From: Brevibacillus laterosporus DSM 25
GTDB taxonomy: Bacteria; Bacillota; Bacilli; Brevibacillales; Brevibacillaceae
NCBI RefSeq assembly: GCF_002706795.1
Contig: NZ_CP017705.1
Span: forward strand, 124,001 to 188,000
Length of the DNA: 64,000 nucleotides
Reading direction: 5' to 3'
The notes below the pieces were generated by a model, which did no database searches, was not told the origin of the DNA, and saw nothing but the letters and a program-made list of their open reading frames with translations. Shown piece after piece: positions 17,974-26,350 of the stretch (positions are counted from its first letter, which is position 1; every line of letters begins with the position of its first letter). The position numbers were made by a program, and so were the translations under genes.

Positions 17974-18544
17974 GTATATATTGCTACCAAAATATACAGA
18001 GACCAGTCCATCTCTTCCACTTTATTTCATACGTTTCCCATGGGAATTAGAGGTATGATAGCCAATCTTCGGGTTCATTCTTGACAGAATGAACCATTTA
18101 TTATCTTCTCGCCCTGTCCATTTTCCTCTTTTTCCAATTATGTTCGACCTTGTATTCTACATCGTTAGCCCGTACCTATACAAAATCTCCTTCACCCTCC
18201 ATCCCTTGTCCTATTGCAATTTATCGGCCCACACTACTAAAAACCTCCCTCTTTCTCTCTCCGTGTTCCTGATTCCTACAAAAGAAAATTTCTTTCATTG
18301 ATATATCCTTATGCTGTTTTTGAGTGCATCTTCCCTTACATCCGTTTCCAATATCCTACTATTGTCCTAGGCTTTGCCCTATGACTAGAATGATTGAAGA
18401 CAAAAGACTCAACGGCATAAATTGAGGACAAAAAATAAAAGGGCGTTTACCTCTACGTCCTTTTCTATTACATGAAAAAATTGCCAAATTTGACGTGTGG
18501 TGAACTAGGCTTGTTCCCATCCGAACTTTAAAGGAGGCATTCTC
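17974..18544. other. Intergenic stretch without recognisable genes
   Basis: About 570 bp. Short open frames occur on both strands but none has a ribosome site or protein-like composition. The right end carries the SD of the next gene. Confidence 0.5.
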
Positions 18545-19309
18545 TTGCAATCAATAAGGACATTACCTTTGATACGTATGGCTTTACACATTAGCCTTTT
18601 AGCAGGCGTTAGTTCGATCGCCTTTTTCTTTACACCAGCTGGTGTAGCTGCTCCTGCTATTCAACCCGTGTCTGCAAGCAAAACAGATAAACAGCCTGCT
18701 ACCTCTGCTTTTGCTCCCCAACAAAGTCCAGCGAATTTGGAATCTGTAGAAGAGCTACCAGAAGAAGGTAGTCGGAAAAATATTCAGAAAGCCCAAGATA
18801 AGCTGAAAATGGTGGGACTTTATGAGGGACAGATTGATGGTCGTTCAAGTGAACAATTAGGACAAGCTGTAGCCGCTTTTCAACGTTTGAAAGGTCTCCC
18901 GGCAACTGGGCTACTTAATGAAGAAACCTTTTCCCGGTTACAAAAAAGTACTTCTATTTCCGCGGAAATAGACATGCTGGAACGTCTAGTTTATGCGGAA
19001 AGTCGTGGTGAGCCTTATAAAGGAAAGGTTGCTGTAGCAGCGGTTGTATTAAATCGCGTAAAATCTGAGCAGTTTCCTGATACTATCAAGGGCGTCATTT
19101 TTGCACGTAATGCATTTAGTGTTATCCAAAATGGACGGTTATCTACTGCTAAAAACAAAGAAACCAAATTAGCTGTACGTGATGCTTTATTTGGGGATGA
19201 TCCTTCTCGTGGAGCGCTGTATTTTTACAATCCAGACATCTCTACCTCTCGTTGGATTTTTAGCCGGACAACTACCGTCGTGATTGATAACCACGTGTTT
19301 GCTGTCTAG
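18545..19309 (+). CDS. sleB: Spore cortex-lytic / cell wall hydrolase, SleB type
   Basis: A 254-residue exported protein. TTG at 18545 is the start, set by GGAGG 7 bases upstream. Residues 1-36 are a signal peptide, about 78-133 a peptidoglycan-binding domain (KAQDKLKMVGLYEGQIDG...AVAAFQRLKG), and about 140-254 the SleB hydrolase domain with the likely catalytic Glu152 in VYAESRGE. In spores SleB is a lytic transglycosylase on muramic-lactam cortex. Its usual partner ypeB is not next to it, so a vegetative SleB-like role is also possible. Confidence 0.88.
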   Translation: MQSIRTLPLIRMALHISLLAGVSSIAFFFTPAGVAAPAIQPVSASKTDKQPATSAFAPQQSPANLESVEELPEEGSRKNIQKAQDKLKMVGLYEGQIDGRSSEQLGQAVAAFQRLKGLPATGLLNEETFSRLQKSTSISAEIDMLERLVYAESRGEPYKGKVAVAAVVLNRVKSEQFPDTIKGVIFARNAFSVIQNGRLSTAKNKETKLAVRDALFGDDPSRGALYFYNPDISTSRWIFSRTTTVVIDNHVFAV

Positions 19310-19420
19310 AAAATACGATCTGCATGTGGCTTCATACGATTTTATTTTTCTTTTATTTTACCTTTATTTTCAATTTATTTTTATTTGCTATAGTAAGCTC
19401 TAATCAGTCGTTTCAAATTT

Positions 19421-19568
19421 GAGTAGGGTTCTGAAGACCCATTCTTCAGAGTACTCATCACATATTCGATTATTCGGGTGAGAGCGAATCAATCGATTTG
19501 TGAGTATTCCTTCTCAAAACCCCCATATTCTCTGCACCCATTCCATGACGGATGAGTGCTTTTTTTTT
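19421..19568 (+). ncRNA. Structured RNA candidate ending in a terminator
   Basis: The region folds by eye into consecutive hairpins. GAGTA/TACTC encloses TCTGAAG/CTTCAGA (19421-19456). A strong stem TCGATT-ATTCG / CGAAT-C-AATCGA spans 19466-19496. A terminator GCACCCATTCC / GGATGAGTGC follows, with a T9 run (19534-19568). TACTC could alternatively pair with GTGAGTA at 19500-19506, a possible switch. It sits 90 bp before yfhH and 110 bp after sleB. It matches no riboswitch class I know; it could be an sRNA or a leader. Confidence 0.5.
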
Positions 19569-19660
19569 ACTATTTTGCTCACGCTTTTTCTTTTTTCTTG
19601 TTACAATAAAGTGTTAGTAAGATAAATTGAAGCAGGAGTCAAGCATAGAGGAGGCAGAAC

Positions 19661-19969
19661 ATGCGTTTATACAGCCAGTTTACCTTAGCCGAACTGCAAG
19701 TAGAAATGGAAACACTCCGTAAACAAATTGATGAGAAAAAAAGACAAAATGATCAGGTAAGCGTTGGCATTCTTGAACAAAAATTTTTCATGGCAAAATC
19801 TTATTACGTGGGTACCCAAGAATTCCGTATCGGGAAATGCTATAAGGTACATGGACAACAAGAGCCCTTTATCATCGAGTATTTTAATGGTGTCTTTGCA
19901 TGGGGAACCTTTCAACATCACAGAGAGGCAGAAGCTGTTGGTTTTCCAATCGGTATGCTAGAAGAATAA
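19661..19969 (+). CDS. yfhH: YfhH family protein (DUF1811)
   Basis: A 102-residue soluble protein matching my memory of the Bacillus YfhH family in length and pattern: N-terminal coiled coil (YSQFTLAELQVEMETLRKQ), then a small beta-barrel-like half (FRIGKCYKVHG...FNGVFAWG). Function unknown in the family. AGAGGAGG lies 6 bases before the ATG. It is followed by a DUF441 membrane protein on the same strand 27 bp later. Confidence 0.75.
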   Translation: MRLYSQFTLAELQVEMETLRKQIDEKKRQNDQVSVGILEQKFFMAKSYYVGTQEFRIGKCYKVHGQQEPFIIEYFNGVFAWGTFQHHREAEAVGFPIGMLEE

Positions 19970-19996
19970 ATGTAAGCAGAAAGTGAGACAATCATC

Positions 19997-20446
19997 ATGG
20001 ACATAACCAGTTTACTTCTATTGTTATTGCTAGGATTGGCGATTGTTGGTAGTAATAATGCCGTAGCGATTGCGGTTTCCTTCTTATTGTTTGTACGTTT
20101 ATTACAATTAGAGCGTGTTTTTCCGTTTTTAGAACAAAACGGTTTGCATATTGGAATCATTATTTTAACGATTGGCGTCATGACCCCGCTTGCTAGTGGA
20201 AAAATTACACCGCAAATGATTTGGAGTACATTTACGCACTGGCAGTCGTTATTAGCTGTCGTGGTAGGAATTTTTGTTGCTTACTTAGGAGGCAGGGGTG
20301 CAGGCCTCATGACAGCGAATCCTGTCATTGTAACAGGTTTATTAGTGGGAACGATTATTGGAGTATCACTGTTTAAAGGGGTTCCGGTGGGCCCATTAAT
20401 CGCTGCAGGTATCGTTTCGATGTTATTTCAGGTTTTACCAAAATAA
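19997..20446 (+). CDS. DUF441 membrane protein (YtwI type)
   Basis: A 149-residue polytopic membrane protein with about four to five helices and the glycine-rich pattern of the DUF441/UPF0756 family (LLLGLAIVGSNNAVAIAVS...GRGAGLMTANPVIVTGLLVG). Function unknown. The ribosome site is weak (AAAGTGAG), so translation may lean on the upstream yfhH. A terminator follows at 20458. Confidence 0.85.
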   Translation: MDITSLLLLLLLGLAIVGSNNAVAIAVSFLLFVRLLQLERVFPFLEQNGLHIGIIILTIGVMTPLASGKITPQMIWSTFTHWQSLLAVVVGIFVAYLGGRGAGLMTANPVIVTGLLVGTIIGVSLFKGVPVGPLIAAGIVSMLFQVLPK

Positions 20447-20457
20447 GTAATAAAATA

Positions 20458-20497
20458 AACAAGCTTCCGCCCATACAGGTGTGAAGCTTGTTTTTTA
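20458..20497 (+). terminator. Terminator after the DUF441 gene
   Basis: CAAGCTTC / GAAGCTTG stem with a 15-base loop and a T6 run. Confidence 0.9.
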
Positions 20498-20577
20498 CTA
20501 TTAATACGTTGCATGTTCTTTTTGTTAACGGGAGAGGCTAATATGTACCTGTAAAAGAAAGGATATTTCACACTACC

Positions 20578-21699
20578 ATGTCTGCCTTAACAAAAACAGA
20601 AATCCTAAATAGCATTCGTCATCAGGTAAAAGAAGCTAATGTTACTAATATTACCCGTACGAATGCCTATCACTCCTTTTACAAAGCTTATCCTGAAATA
20701 GATTGGGCCCTGTTAGCTCATTTGGTCTCACGTAACGGTGGCTGGCAAATGACCGATTTATGCGGGGAATGGCTACCAAAGATATTACCTCAACAAGAAA
20801 TAGATGATTTTTTTATCTTTTTGGAGCGATGTAACTGGCTCATATTCCAAGACGCCTATCCACAGCTATTACTATATGCAGCCATGCAGACACATACACA
20901 GGATTTTTCATCATGGCTACCTGAACTTGGTGTTTCTGAATTTATGATCCCGATCTGGTCTCGATTTTGGAATCGTGTTTCTCAAACCAAAAGAAAAGCA
21001 TGGAAGCCTTTTGATACTGCTCTGCAAGATGAACGTAGACGCCTTACTTGGGCACTCATTATTAACGAGCAAAATTACATACACCAGCGAGTCATTACCC
21101 ATCCCTATTTTGTTGCACATGTCCTAGAACGGTTAGACTTTACCTTACCCGAAATGTTTTCCTTACAACAAGTCCTCTTCCCTTATCAGATACCCTGTAG
21201 CAATACCTATGACAAAATGCTGGTGCTAGGTATAGCACATTTTGAGAAGCTATCCAGTCGTATTCAGATCGGCAAAACCTTATATCATCATCTATTTGCT
21301 GATCCTGAGCGGTTGAAAGCTATCTGTCGATTTTGCGAAGAGGTGAAGCATACAGGCTCAAGGTCTGATTATTGGCCCCATCGATTTACTTCTACTAAAG
21401 AAAAGGTAAGCGAATCTTCCTCTACCACTGCTTACTCCTCCCCATACTACAGTCCTGCTTTGGAACAAGTGTGGTCACCAGTGCGACATAAGAATGCTGG
21501 GGGGATGGACTGGTTTTGTGACGTGTCCTGGTATGACAAATTAGTAGCGGAAAGCCTGTTACCGGTGACAGGAGAGGCCGAATATGAATCAGCATTGGAT
21601 ATGATTAAGCAAGGCACTTATTGGTTTGCTCCGTTTTTGAAAATAAAGCAGTGGCTACAATCTCATCACAAAAGCTCGTCATTTTTCAAAACAAAATAA
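20578..21699 (+). CDS. DUF2515 family protein (YppC-like)
   Basis: A 373-residue cytoplasmic protein without signal or membrane helices, rich in aromatic residues (NGGWQMTDLCGEWLPKIL, IWSRFWNRVSQ, WFCDVSWYDKL). Length and these motifs fit the Bacillales DUF2515/YppC family, whose function is unknown. The SD (AAAGGA) is about 15 bases from the ATG, unusually far, so the start is less certain. It is convergent with the operon ending at 21835. Confidence 0.75.
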   Translation: MSALTKTEILNSIRHQVKEANVTNITRTNAYHSFYKAYPEIDWALLAHLVSRNGGWQMTDLCGEWLPKILPQQEIDDFFIFLERCNWLIFQDAYPQLLLYAAMQTHTQDFSSWLPELGVSEFMIPIWSRFWNRVSQTKRKAWKPFDTALQDERRRLTWALIINEQNYIHQRVITHPYFVAHVLERLDFTLPEMFSLQQVLFPYQIPCSNTYDKMLVLGIAHFEKLSSRIQIGKTLYHHLFADPERLKAICRFCEEVKHTGSRSDYWPHRFTSTKEKVSESSSTTAYSSPYYSPALEQVWSPVRHKNAGGMDWFCDVSWYDKLVAESLLPVTGEAEYESALDMIKQGTYWFAPFLKIKQWLQSHHKSSSFFKTK

Positions 21700-21737
21700 T
21701 TGGCATTTTGTTGCCAAGTTATAGTTATTCAAAAAAA

Positions 21738-21767
21738 GGAAAGCAATCTGGTACTAGATTGCTTTCC
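21738..21767 (-). terminator. Terminator of the 21835-24078 operon
   Basis: Perfect 12-bp repeat GGAAAGCAATCT / AGATTGCTTTCC with a 6-base loop. A run of seven As at 21731-21737 gives the T-run on the minus strand. Confidence 0.85.
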
Positions 21768-21834
21768 CCGTGACTGAAGCTTTTATCTAAGATAAAATCG
21801 TAGCTTCTTGTAACCATGCAGTTACCACTTTGGC

Positions 21835-21999
21835 TTATTTAGGCTGGCTCAATCCCAATTTTTTCGTAATGCTGATAAACGTCTTATAAGTTGCATTCAT
21901 TTCTTCCCCTGGCTTCAAGCTTTTTTTATAATCGCTATAATCAGCATATAAATCATCCATACATTCTTCTAGTAATTCTTTTTCAATTTTCGTTAGCAT
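21835..21999 (-). CDS. Small acidic/basic helical protein, unknown
   Basis: Fifty-four residues (starts MLTKIEKELLEECMDDLY, ends KKLGLSQPK), predicted mostly helical. AAAGGA lies about 10 bases before the ATG. It begins 5 bp after the stop of the DUF1444 gene, so it is the last gene of that operon. No family recognised. Confidence 0.7.
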   Translation of the reverse strand: MLTKIEKELLEECMDDLYADYSDYKKSLKPGEEMNATYKTFISITKKLGLSQPK

Positions 22000-22004
22000 A
22001 TTTC

Positions 22005-22856
22005 TTATCCTTTCTGATTAGGACTGACGACCAGATAGGTCTCTAGTTCCCCTTGTTGATAGATGAAAGGTAACGGACATATCGGTACGTCACCTTTACT
22101 TGCGAAATGGTGTGTTACTTGAGCTAATAGTTGTGCTCCTTTATCATTTGCTAGATCACCAATAATCATGACATCCTGATGGGGAATAGCGGTTCCTATT
22201 AACTTCCCTGTCTTTTTTCCCTCAAATTCATGTAGGATGCCAGGTAGTAAAATACGACTCGCAGCATATCCATCTTGGGAATTGAGAAAATAAAGAACAT
22301 GCTCCCCTACCTGATCACTTTTGATGGTGTAGGGAGATGCCTCAAGATTGTCCATAGCAAGGTCATGTAGCTTTTCCTGCGTCCATCCCGCCTGCTGCAA
22401 CATTTTTTCATCTAGTAAAACGTATCCATCCTCTCGATCTAATGCGTAGGCAATCGTCGTTTCTACTGTATGAGGATGAGTTACTAAGGTTTTAGCTCTA
22501 GGATGGTCGAAAAAAGATGAATGACGCAACACTGGATACACACGCTGTTCATTTCCCGTTAGTTTACTCGTTTCCGTAGCTCCTTTTACTGCTGCCATTA
22601 TATGCTGAATGTAGCGATATAAAAGTTCGCGGCGATTGTCAGGCTGGGCTTCCACTTGCTTGTATAAGGTTTGCAGGGAAATGGAACGCTCATGGATCTC
22701 ACCTTCTATAACAGCTTGTAGCTTAATCTGCTCTCCATCTAGTAGGCAGCTCCAGCCATCGGGTAATTCTTTCTCCAATAATTCTTTTACCCGCTTCTGA
22801 ATGGATTCACGACCTTTCTGATCGTGTTTTTGTTCTTGATCATGATTGTAGCTCAT
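22005..22856 (-). CDS. DUF1444 family protein (YtpQ-like)
   Basis: A 283-residue soluble protein with the mixed fold of DUF1444/UPF0354 (motifs VYPVLRHSSF, TTIAYALDREDGYVLLDEKML, LYFLNSQDGYAASRILLP). Family function is unknown; members sit among housekeeping genes in Bacillales. The first 20 residues are His/Asp/Lys-rich and longer than usual. The ribosome site (GAGGTGAG) lies just upstream of the ATG. Middle gene of a three-gene operon. Confidence 0.8.
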   Translation of the reverse strand: MSYNHDQEQKHDQKGRESIQKRVKELLEKELPDGWSCLLDGEQIKLQAVIEGEIHERSISLQTLYKQVEAQPDNRRELLYRYIQHIMAAVKGATETSKLTGNEQRVYPVLRHSSFFDHPRAKTLVTHPHTVETTIAYALDREDGYVLLDEKMLQQAGWTQEKLHDLAMDNLEASPYTIKSDQVGEHVLYFLNSQDGYAASRILLPGILHEFEGKKTGKLIGTAIPHQDVMIIGDLANDKGAQLLAQVTHHFASKGDVPICPLPFIYQQGELETYLVVSPNQKG

Positions 22857-22920
22857 CTACTCACCTCTTTGTCTGAAAGGTACTATTGCTTTCTCATTAC
22901 CTTTTAGGAAATGGTGACCT

Positions 22921-24078
22921 CTACCAAGGTGGTGTATCATCTGAAGGTGCTATTGCTGATGCTACTTCCATAGTAGAGGTTCTTTCAGCATTATTTTCTT
23001 GGTATCCAGGATGACTAGTCGCTTCTTTAGCTCTTCTCTCGATATCGTCTACTAGTTCATGAAGAGATTTGGGTTTTAAAAATTCGACAGGAGAGAAGCC
23101 TTTTTCAAATTGCAGCACATCTCCTTCTAAGAGAACAACATAACGGCCATTCACCTTGGCAATATGCATTTGTGTCCCGTAATCGGACAGCATTGCTCTT
23201 ACCTGCAAGTGATCCAATTTAAATTTCAGTTCAATTTCAGGTTGATGCTCGGTAATGATATGCATAGCTTCCATAACTGTCTCATGTTCCCATTTCTCAG
23301 CAAGCTCTCGTTTAGGACTAGTAGCTATTAGCTCAATTTCCTCTTCCTCCTGCTGACGCTGTGGTGAATCTTCTGGATAGGTGTATTCAATATGCTGCTT
23401 TGCCAGCGAGATAACTTCTTGGGAAACAATCTCAGTGATCGTTCTTGGATACTCAATAAACTTGAGAAATTCTTCAAAATAACGAGCATGGGAGAATTGA
23501 TGGATTTTCACATGATAGATATCTACCATACCTTCTTCTTCCATGAAAGGATACATGATTGATTTGATATTTTTTGCATTAATCGCCATTTCCACATTGG
23601 AGATTAGGCTGTTTTCATCCGTAATCACTGCTGTTTTTTGCTCAAAATCACATTTTAACAGAAATAAGAACTGATCGTCGAGCTTATCTAGCTTGGCTTT
23701 GACGATTAAGAGTACACCACCACGCACTTGTGGTGTTTTTACATACGATTGTAGTAGGTCTAGCGAATGCGTCTTGATATCTTCCTTAGCTGTCGAATGC
23801 AACAAACGTTTAAACAACCCATAATTGGGGTTTGAATCTAATGGATGTCCAGGCTCTAAAATAAATTGTCCCAATTTAGTTGCGGCCGCATCATGTAAGG
23901 GGTTTTTTTCTACTTTTCGTTTAGCGATTTTTGTAAATTCCCCATCAAGGAACGTTTTTAGTTCGCTTTGTTCATATTCATCATGTGAGAGAATTTTAGA
24001 CATGCGTACCTGCTTCGTTCCCTCGTCATCAATCTGCTCTAATACAAAAAAGGAAAGCCAGTCGATACTAAAGTTCAT
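22921..24078 (-). CDS. DUF3900-type protein
   Basis: A 385-residue soluble protein, first in a three-gene operon. I chose the ATG at 24078 because AAGGAG precedes it by 10 bases; the frame extends 38 codons further without a ribosome site. Motifs such as DWLSFFVLEQID, GQFILEPGHPLDSNP and KRLLHSTAKEDIK recall a family of Bacillus proteins I remember as DUF3900. Function unknown. The C-terminal 40 residues are low-complexity (Ala/Ser/Thr). Confidence 0.65.
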   Translation of the reverse strand: MNFSIDWLSFFVLEQIDDEGTKQVRMSKILSHDEYEQSELKTFLDGEFTKIAKRKVEKNPLHDAAATKLGQFILEPGHPLDSNPNYGLFKRLLHSTAKEDIKTHSLDLLQSYVKTPQVRGGVLLIVKAKLDKLDDQFLFLLKCDFEQKTAVITDENSLISNVEMAINAKNIKSIMYPFMEEEGMVDIYHVKIHQFSHARYFEEFLKFIEYPRTITEIVSQEVISLAKQHIEYTYPEDSPQRQQEEEEIELIATSPKRELAEKWEHETVMEAMHIITEHQPEIELKFKLDHLQVRAMLSDYGTQMHIAKVNGRYVVLLEGDVLQFEKGFSPVEFLKPKSLHELVDDIERRAKEATSHPGYQENNAERTSTMEVASAIAPSDDTPPW

Positions 24079-24210
24079 AAAAATGTTTCTCCTTCTCTCT
24101 ATTTCCCACGTTCTAGCTATCAGAACTTGATTATAACAGATGATTTGCTTACATTGGAGATAAGGAGCAATTTTCATGAACAGGTTAGGCATCTAGGAGG
24201 AGAGAAAACA

Positions 24211-24306
24211 TTGAGCAGTTTACCTTTTACTAGTATTATCTGGATCATTATTCTTGGGGTCAGTTTTTGCTTTTTATTTTATTTGCTATCAAAGCGTCCA
24301 AAATAA
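24211..24306 (+). CDS. Small single-pass membrane peptide
   Basis: Thirty-one residues from a TTG start, with GGAGG 11 bases upstream. Almost all of it is one membrane helix (SIIWIIILGVSFCFLFYLL) followed by a basic tail SKRPK. It is divergent from the DUF3900 operon. Too short for homology, but start signal, topology and positive-inside tail make it a credible small protein. Confidence 0.5.
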   Translation: MSSLPFTSIIWIIILGVSFCFLFYLLSKRPK

Positions 24307-24331
24307 CCAGCTATTACCTACTGTATCAACT

Positions 24332-24356
24332 AAAAGAGCGGCTTTTTCAGCCGCTC
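24332..24356 (-). terminator. Terminator of the helicase / small-protein unit
   Basis: GAGCGGCT / AGCCGCTC stem with a 5-base loop; on the minus strand it is followed by TTTT. It also lies 26 bp after the small plus-strand gene and could serve both. Confidence 0.85.
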
Positions 24357-24371
24357 ATTTTAACGTGGAAC

Positions 24372-24527
24372 CTATTCGACAATCTCCTGTTGCTTTGCTT
24401 TTTCCATCAGCTCTTTTAATTCTTGAGCTTCTCTTTGCAATGTTTGGCGCTCCTGACTGGATAAAACCTCGCCACCGATCGATCCATTTACCAATAGCTT
24501 CTCTTCATACAATCGATTTTTACGCAC
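24372..24527 (-). CDS. Small charged coiled-coil protein, start uncertain
   Basis: The frame ends at TAG (24372-24374), 16 bp before a terminator. It encodes a basic then highly helical peptide (VRKNRLYEEKLLVNG, SSQERQTLQREAQELKEL). GTG at 24527 is the only plausible start, with AAGG close upstream; the open frame continues 15 codons further without a start codon. The codon pattern and terminator argue for a real gene of about 51 residues. Confidence 0.5.
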   Translation of the reverse strand: MRKNRLYEEKLLVNGSIGGEVLSSQERQTLQREAQELKELMEKAKQQEIVE

Positions 24528-24622
24528 AAGCCCTTCCCACCTTCCGTTAACAAGGAATGTTTGTACCCTACTAATGTGTCACAGATAGAGGAGGCTTATG
24601 TACTATCTAAGAAAAACAACCG

Positions 24623-25855
24623 CTATTTAGAACGATTTCTTGAAGGACCACGCTTATCTGCTGTACGATCTCCAGTTGAAGATTCACGCTGTTTCACTTT
24701 CTGTCCTGAATAAGGCTTACGTTCCCCACTTGGATCAACCAATGCCCCATAGGACATCGCTTTTTCTTGGATAGGAATTTGTTTTTGTTTAGCGAATTTT
24801 TGGATGATAAATCGTTGGTTAGGTAACACAATCGAAAATACCAACCCAGCCTTCCCCATACGTCCTGTTCTTCCACTACGGTGAACATATGTATCCGCAT
24901 CTGTAGCAGGATCGTAGTGAATAACCAGCTCAACGTCAGAAATATCAATACCACGAGCAGCTACATCTGTCACGATCAATACAGGTAGCTTGCCATCACG
25001 GAAATGCTGCAAAGCCCTCGCTCGATCCACCTTTGGCGTATCACGGTGTAGTAGCTCACAATCTAAATGATGATAAGTCAGCTTTTCTTTAATTTCGTCG
25101 ACTCGTTCAATGGTGTTTAAGAAAACAAGTGTTTTTTTAGCATTAACCAAACGAATCAGACGACGAAGCGCATCTGCTTTTTTACGTCCCTCTTCTACTA
25201 AATAAAAATGTAGCACCTCATATTTACTATCAGGAGCCTCAGTTGCAATAACTACCGGTTCATGAGCCATGCCTTTTATCAAGGCTTGCGTTTGTCTAGA
25301 TAAGGTTGCTGAGAAAAACAAGCGTTGCGTGTCACGCATTAGACGGCGCAATACATCCTGTACAGGATTAGCAAACCCACGATCGAGCATGCGATCCGCC
25401 TCATCTATTACTACACTTTTCACCGTATGCACTTTTAATTTACGCATTTCCAATAGTTCTTTGACACGACCAGGCGTTCCAATAACAATAGCTGGATGAG
25501 TTTTTAGCTTTTCCAATTGGCGCTTTGCATCGACTCCACCAATAAGCGCAGCGGCATGCATTCCTATAGAAGCTAACAGTTGTGTAGCCTCACGATAAAT
25601 TTGCATAACCAGCTCTTGAGTAGGTGCTAACACTAATACTTGTAATTCTTTTTTTGTTTCATCTAAATTTTGGACAAGGGGTAATAGATATGCCATTGTT
25701 TTTCCCGATCCCGTAGGGGATTCAGCTATGACATCTTTTCCCTCTAGAATAACAGGTAAGGTTTGTGCTTGAATAGGAGTTAGCTTTTCATAGCCACGTT
25801 CCCTTAGAAATGTTACAATGGGACCTCGTGTAATTTGCATAAAATCGTTAGACAC
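24623..25855 (-). CDS. DEAD-box ATP-dependent RNA helicase
   Basis: A 410-residue two-domain RNA helicase. Visible motifs in order: Q motif (YEKLTPIQAQTLP), motif I (PTGSGKT), PTQELV, motif II DEAD (VIDEADRML), motif III SAT, RGIDI, and motif VI HRSGRTGRMG. The C-terminal 35 residues are basic (KPYSGQKVKQRESS), typical for RNA contact. I prefer the GTG at 25855, with AGGAGG 9 bases upstream; the upstream extension has no SD. It resembles the short CshB/YfmL type; the exact subtype is uncertain. Confidence 0.93.
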   Translation of the reverse strand: MSNDFMQITRGPIVTFLRERGYEKLTPIQAQTLPVILEGKDVIAESPTGSGKTMAYLLPLVQNLDETKKELQVLVLAPTQELVMQIYREATQLLASIGMHAAALIGGVDAKRQLEKLKTHPAIVIGTPGRVKELLEMRKLKVHTVKSVVIDEADRMLDRGFANPVQDVLRRLMRDTQRLFFSATLSRQTQALIKGMAHEPVVIATEAPDSKYEVLHFYLVEEGRKKADALRRLIRLVNAKKTLVFLNTIERVDEIKEKLTYHHLDCELLHRDTPKVDRARALQHFRDGKLPVLIVTDVAARGIDISDVELVIHYDPATDADTYVHRSGRTGRMGKAGLVFSIVLPNQRFIIQKFAKQKQIPIQEKAMSYGALVDPSGERKPYSGQKVKQRESSTGDRTADKRGPSRNRSK

Positions 25856-25974
25856 TGAAGAAATCCTCCTACAACCAAATAGTTCGTACAAATTAGCTTA
25901 CCATGTTCTTGACAAGAAGAAAACCCAAGGTATAAAAATCATCTTTACTTCTCTATCGCCCTATGTATGTATGC

Positions 25975-26005
25975 AAAAGGCGATTTCTCATAAAGAGTCA
26001 TCGCC
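25975..26005 (-). terminator. Terminator after the small gene at 26019
   Basis: GGCGAT / ATCGCC stem with the minus-strand T-run from AAAA at 25975-25978. It is 13 bp after the stop codon at 26019. Confidence 0.75.
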
Positions 26006-26018
26006 CTTACGTATCCGG

Positions 26019-26159
26019 TTAGGAGTTAGAATCAACTCGTGTTTCATGTTTTTCCATTTTATCATGGCGATCTGTCTCACTATGCTGATTATGAGTACCC
26101 GGTGGATCTTTTCTGTACTCTTCTACTTGTTCCTGAAACTCTTTATCAAATTCGCGCAT
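26019..26159 (-). CDS. Small hydrophilic protein, unknown
   Basis: Forty-six residues, very hydrophilic (MREFDKEFQEQVEEYRKDPP then His/Asp/Lys-rich). GGAGG lies 8 bases before the ATG at 26159, which is why the 29 codons upstream are rejected. A terminator follows. Small polar proteins of this type are common in spores, but no family can be named. Confidence 0.6.
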   Translation of the reverse strand: MREFDKEFQEQVEEYRKDPPGTHNQHSETDRHDKMEKHETRVDSNS

Positions 26160-26350
26160 AAACCTCACCTCCACATATAGTTTACCCAGATTAAGATATA
26201 GCATGCTGGTAGAAATAATGCACACTATCCTACATGTGTTGTTCATGTGAAGTAAAAAGTCGTAACCTTTTATTCACATGTGCGTCATATAAATGGAACT
26301 ACCTACTTACACGTTAGAATATCATATTAAGCTAGATAGGAATGAGATAC

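Noticed and set aside
19421..19568. T-box, SAM, or c-di-AMP riboswitch identity for the structured RNA
   Set aside because: None of the signature sequences of these classes (for example the T-box sequence AGGGTGGNACCGCG) is present.
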